Assembly (NCBI GenBank): GCA_035552275.1
Contig: DASZLR010000232.1
Span: 1-22,953, forward strand
Reading direction: 5' to 3'
DNA length: 22,953 bases
Source: DASVLX01 sp035552275
GTDB taxonomy: Bacteria; Actinomycetota; Actinomycetes; Mycobacteriales; Pseudonocardiaceae
The notes beneath the pieces were generated by a model. The model searched no databases. It was not told where the DNA came from and was given only the letters and a program-made list of their open reading frames with translations. The position numbers and the translations under genes were made by a program. Shown here one piece after another: positions 21,079-22,953 of this stretch. Positions within the stretch are counted from its first letter, which is position 1. Each line of letters begins with the position of its first letter.

Positions 21079-21858
21079 ATGAGCGCGGAGCACCCGGGCG
21101 GCAAGCCGGTTCCGGGCCACGAGCAGTCCAGCGCGGAACGGCCGGAAGCGGGCCTTGAGCCGACCCAGAACGGCCTCACGCCGGCCGCCCACCAGGCGCC
21201 GATCGTGGCCGGCCACCAGCGGTCCGGCATGTTCGGCGTGCACGGCAGCGGCGACACCTCCGGTTTCGGCGGGCTGCGGGTGCCGGCGCACCTGCCCGCC
21301 CCGGCGGAACGCCCGTACGGCGGCTGGTTCGACGAGGTCACCGACCAACTGGTGGAGTCGCTGCGCGGTCGCGGCGTGTCGGCCAGCGCGATCGACCAGG
21401 TCACCGTCGACCGCGGCGAGATCACCTTCTACATCCAGCGGGAGCATCTGCTCGAGGTCTGCCGCACCCTGCGCGACGATCCCGGCCTGCGCTTCGAGCT
21501 GTGCAGCTCAGTGTCCGGAGTGGACTATGGGCCGGCCGCGCCGGGCCGGCTGCACTCGGTCTACCACCTCACCTCGATGAGCTTCCGGCGGCGCATCCGG
21601 CTGGAGGTGTCCGTCGACGTCGCCGACCCGCACATGCCCTCGGTGGTCGAGGTCTATCCGACCGCCGACTGGCAGGAACGGGAAGCCTGGGACATGTACG
21701 GCATCGTCTACGACGGGCACCCGGCGCTGACCCGCATCCTGATGCCCGACGACTGGGACGGCCACCCGCAGCGCAAGGACTACCCGCTGGGCGGGATTCC
21801 GGTGGAGTACAAGGGCGCGGAGGTACCGCCGCCGGACGAGCGGAGGGCGTACTCATGA
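21079..21858 (+). CDS. nuoC: NADH-quinone oxidoreductase subunit C
   Basis: A 259-residue complex I subunit equivalent to the mitochondrial 30-kDa protein, part of the hydrophilic arm beside NuoD. Residues 1 to about 65 are polar and probably disordered, including GMFGVHGSGDTSGFGGL, which is common in actinobacterial NuoC. The core ends in the classic WQEREAWDMYGIVYDGHP and the stretch LMPDDWDGHPQRKDYPLGGIPVEYKG. The end PPPDERRAYS is the usual actinobacterial NuoC terminus, so the protein is complete and not fused to NuoD. ATG 21079 is chosen; TTG 21070 is an in-frame alternative. The open frame continues back into nuoB without support. Its stop overlaps nuoE by 4 bp (ATGA), where nuoD would be expected. 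Confidence 0.94.
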   Translation: MSAEHPGGKPVPGHEQSSAERPEAGLEPTQNGLTPAAHQAPIVAGHQRSGMFGVHGSGDTSGFGGLRVPAHLPAPAERPYGGWFDEVTDQLVESLRGRGVSASAIDQVTVDRGEITFYIQREHLLEVCRTLRDDPGLRFELCSSVSGVDYGPAAPGRLHSVYHLTSMSFRRRIRLEVSVDVADPHMPSVVEVYPTADWQEREAWDMYGIVYDGHPALTRILMPDDWDGHPQRKDYPLGGIPVEYKGAEVPPPDERRAYS

Positions 21859-22610
21859 CGAATGGGACCGACGCGGTCTTCGGCCCCGAGGTGGCGGAGC
21901 GGGCGCGGGAGATCATCGCGCAGTACCCGCAGTCGCGGTCCGCGCTGCTGCCGCTGCTGCACCTGGTGCAGTCCGTGCAGGGCTGGGTGAGCCCGGACGG
22001 GGTGGCGTTCTGCGCCCGACTGCTGGACCTGTCCGCCGCCGAGGTGGACGCGGTGGTCACCTTCTACACCATGTACAAGCGCCGGCCGTGCGGCGAGCAC
22101 CTGGTCAGCGTGTGCACCAACACGCTGTGCGCGGTGCTCGGCGGCGACTCGATCTATGCCCGGCTGCGCGAGTTCCTGGGCAGCAACGGCAACGGCAAGA
22201 ACGGCACGCAGCCGGTCGAGCACGAGGAGACCTTCGGCGAACCCGGCACGCCCGGCTCGATCACCCTGGAACACGTCGAGTGCCTGGCCGCCTGCGACCT
22301 CGGACCGGTCGTCCAGGTGAACTACGAGTACTTCGACAACCAGACCGTCGACTCGGCCGTGCACCTGGTGGACGCGCTGCGCCGCGGTGACCGGCCGGCG
22401 CCCGACCGGGGCGCGCCGCTGACCGACTTCAAGACCGCGGAACGGCAGTTGGCCGGCGTTTTCGACAATCTGGAATCCGATGTGGACGGTCCGTCGGCGG
22501 CGCCGGAGACGGTGCGCGGCGCGGCGCTGGCCGTCGACCGGGGCTGGACTGCGCCGGCGATGACGGACACGCCGCTGCCGCCGGTTCCCGTCAAGAGCGA
22601 GCGAAAGTGA
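21855..22610 (+). CDS. nuoE: NADH-quinone oxidoreductase subunit E
   Basis: A 251-residue subunit (24-kDa type) of the NADH dehydrogenase module with [2Fe-2S] cluster N1a. The ligands are Cys87 and Cys92 (CTNTLC) and Cys143 and Cys147 (CLAAC). The N-terminal helical region contains YPQSRSALLPLLHLVQ, and VVTFYTMYKRRPCGEH precedes the cluster. Between the Cys pairs there is a Gly/Asn-rich insertion at about 110-134. The C-terminal tail after about 185 is long, polar and Pro-rich, without known motifs. The ATG overlaps the nuoC stop (ATGA), so nuoE directly follows nuoC. No NuoD motif appears in this gene. nuoF begins 7 bp after its stop, which gives GAGG as the nuoF ribosome binding site. Confidence 0.94.
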   Translation: MTNGTDAVFGPEVAERAREIIAQYPQSRSALLPLLHLVQSVQGWVSPDGVAFCARLLDLSAAEVDAVVTFYTMYKRRPCGEHLVSVCTNTLCAVLGGDSIYARLREFLGSNGNGKNGTQPVEHEETFGEPGTPGSITLEHVECLAACDLGPVVQVNYEYFDNQTVDSAVHLVDALRRGDRPAPDRGAPLTDFKTAERQLAGVFDNLESDVDGPSAAPETVRGAALAVDRGWTAPAMTDTPLPPVPVKSERK

Positions 22611-22617
22611 GGCGGGC

Positions 22618-22953
22618 ATGGCCGATCCGCTGACCCCGGTGCTGACCAAGCGATGGCTGTCGCCGAACTCGTGGCGGCTGTCCGTCTACGAGCAGCTTGA
22701 GGGATACACCGCCTTGCGCAAGGCATTGCGCGGCACGCCCGAGCAGTTGGTGGCACTGGTCAAGGACTCCGGGCTGCGCGGCCGGGGCGGCGCGGGCTTC
22801 CCGACCGGCCTCAAGTGGAGCTTCATGCCCCCCAACGAGGACAAGCCGCACTACCTGGTGATCAACGCCGACGAGGGCGAACCGGGAACCTGCAAGGACA
22901 TCCCGCTGATGATGGCCGACCCGCACTCGCTGGTCGAGGGCTGCGTCATCGCC
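22618..22953 (+). CDS. nuoF: NADH-quinone oxidoreductase subunit F, N-terminal part (3' end outside window)
   Basis: The first 112 residues of the 51-kDa subunit that binds NADH and FMN and starts electron transfer in complex I. The NADH-binding Gly-rich motif GRGGAGFPTG is at 55-64. The FMN-site stretch INADEGEPGTCKDIPLM is at about 82-98, followed by ADPHSLVEG. The ATG at 22618 has GAGG 5 nt upstream, overlapping the nuoE stop. The N-terminal MADPLTPVLTKRW resembles actinobacterial NuoF proteins. The frame is open to the window edge. Cluster N3 ligands lie outside. Confidence 0.95.
   Translation, partial: MADPLTPVLTKRWLSPNSWRLSVYEQLEGYTALRKALRGTPEQLVALVKDSGLRGRGGAGFPTGLKWSFMPPNEDKPHYLVINADEGEPGTCKDIPLMMADPHSLVEGCVIA

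Noticed and set aside
1..22953. CRISPR array, tRNA, rRNA, insertion sequence or prophage
   Set aside because: No spaced repeats of array type, cloverleaf, transposase or phage-like gene was recognised on either strand. The small repeats are all promoter-scale.

Overview
This is a GC-rich, high-coding-density bacterial chromosome segment. GTG starts, -10 boxes placed 6-8 nt before start codons, a BldC-type regulator, a classical menaquinone cluster and actinobacterial-style NuoC/NuoE proteins all point to an actinomycete. Gene order from hemL to menJ resembles the mycobacterial hemL / histidine phosphatase / thioredoxin / ccdA / resB / ccsA ... men ... ubiE / reductase region as I remember it. 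A Pseudonocardiales-like genome is my best guess, not a proven assignment. The sequence looks like core chromosome: no insertion sequence, phage gene, tRNA, rRNA or CRISPR array was seen.

Layout. (1) 2-2626 (+): the 3' end of hemL, then a histidine phosphatase, a TPR-like/SEC-C protein and a ResA/TlpA-type thioredoxin lipoprotein, each overlapping the next by 4 bp (ATGA). (2) 2727-6165 (+): ccdA, resB, ccsB, the System II cytochrome c maturation genes, behind their own promoter with a perfect 16-bp palindrome. (3) 6282-8910 (+): an EspI-like MinD/ParA ATPase with a Pro/Gln-rich N-terminus, then an LtrA-family membrane protein. (4) 9104-8907 region (-): bldC plus a coupled 66-aa membrane protein. 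A DUF4229-like gene (+) follows. (5) 9947-19748: menaquinone genes in several units. menB-menE-menA run on the minus strand, divergent from menD over a 34-bp gap holding two 15-bp-period repeats. menF (-), a DUF3592-like membrane protein (+), an inositol monophosphatase-like gene (-), menG (+) and menJ (+) follow. menC and menH are not in the window. (6) 19749-22953 (+): a 298-bp regulatory region with two Rex-type operators, then nuoA, nuoB, nuoC, nuoE and the start of nuoF.

The genes fit one theme, building a respiratory chain: heme synthesis (hemL), heme attachment to cytochrome c (resA/ccdA/resB/ccsB), menaquinone synthesis and side-chain reduction (men genes, menJ), and the NADH dehydrogenase that reduces menaquinone (nuo). 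Rex senses the NADH/NAD+ ratio, so its operators fit the nuo operon.

The strongest oddity is that nuoD, which normally sits between nuoC and nuoE, is absent: nuoC and nuoE overlap by 4 bp. Other points of interest are the paired Rex operators, the repeat-bearing menB/menD divergent promoter, palindromes over the ccdA and minD-like promoters, the SEC-C protein embedded in the heme/cytochrome operon, and a run of genes that look leaderless. I did not find a clearly novel multi-gene system.
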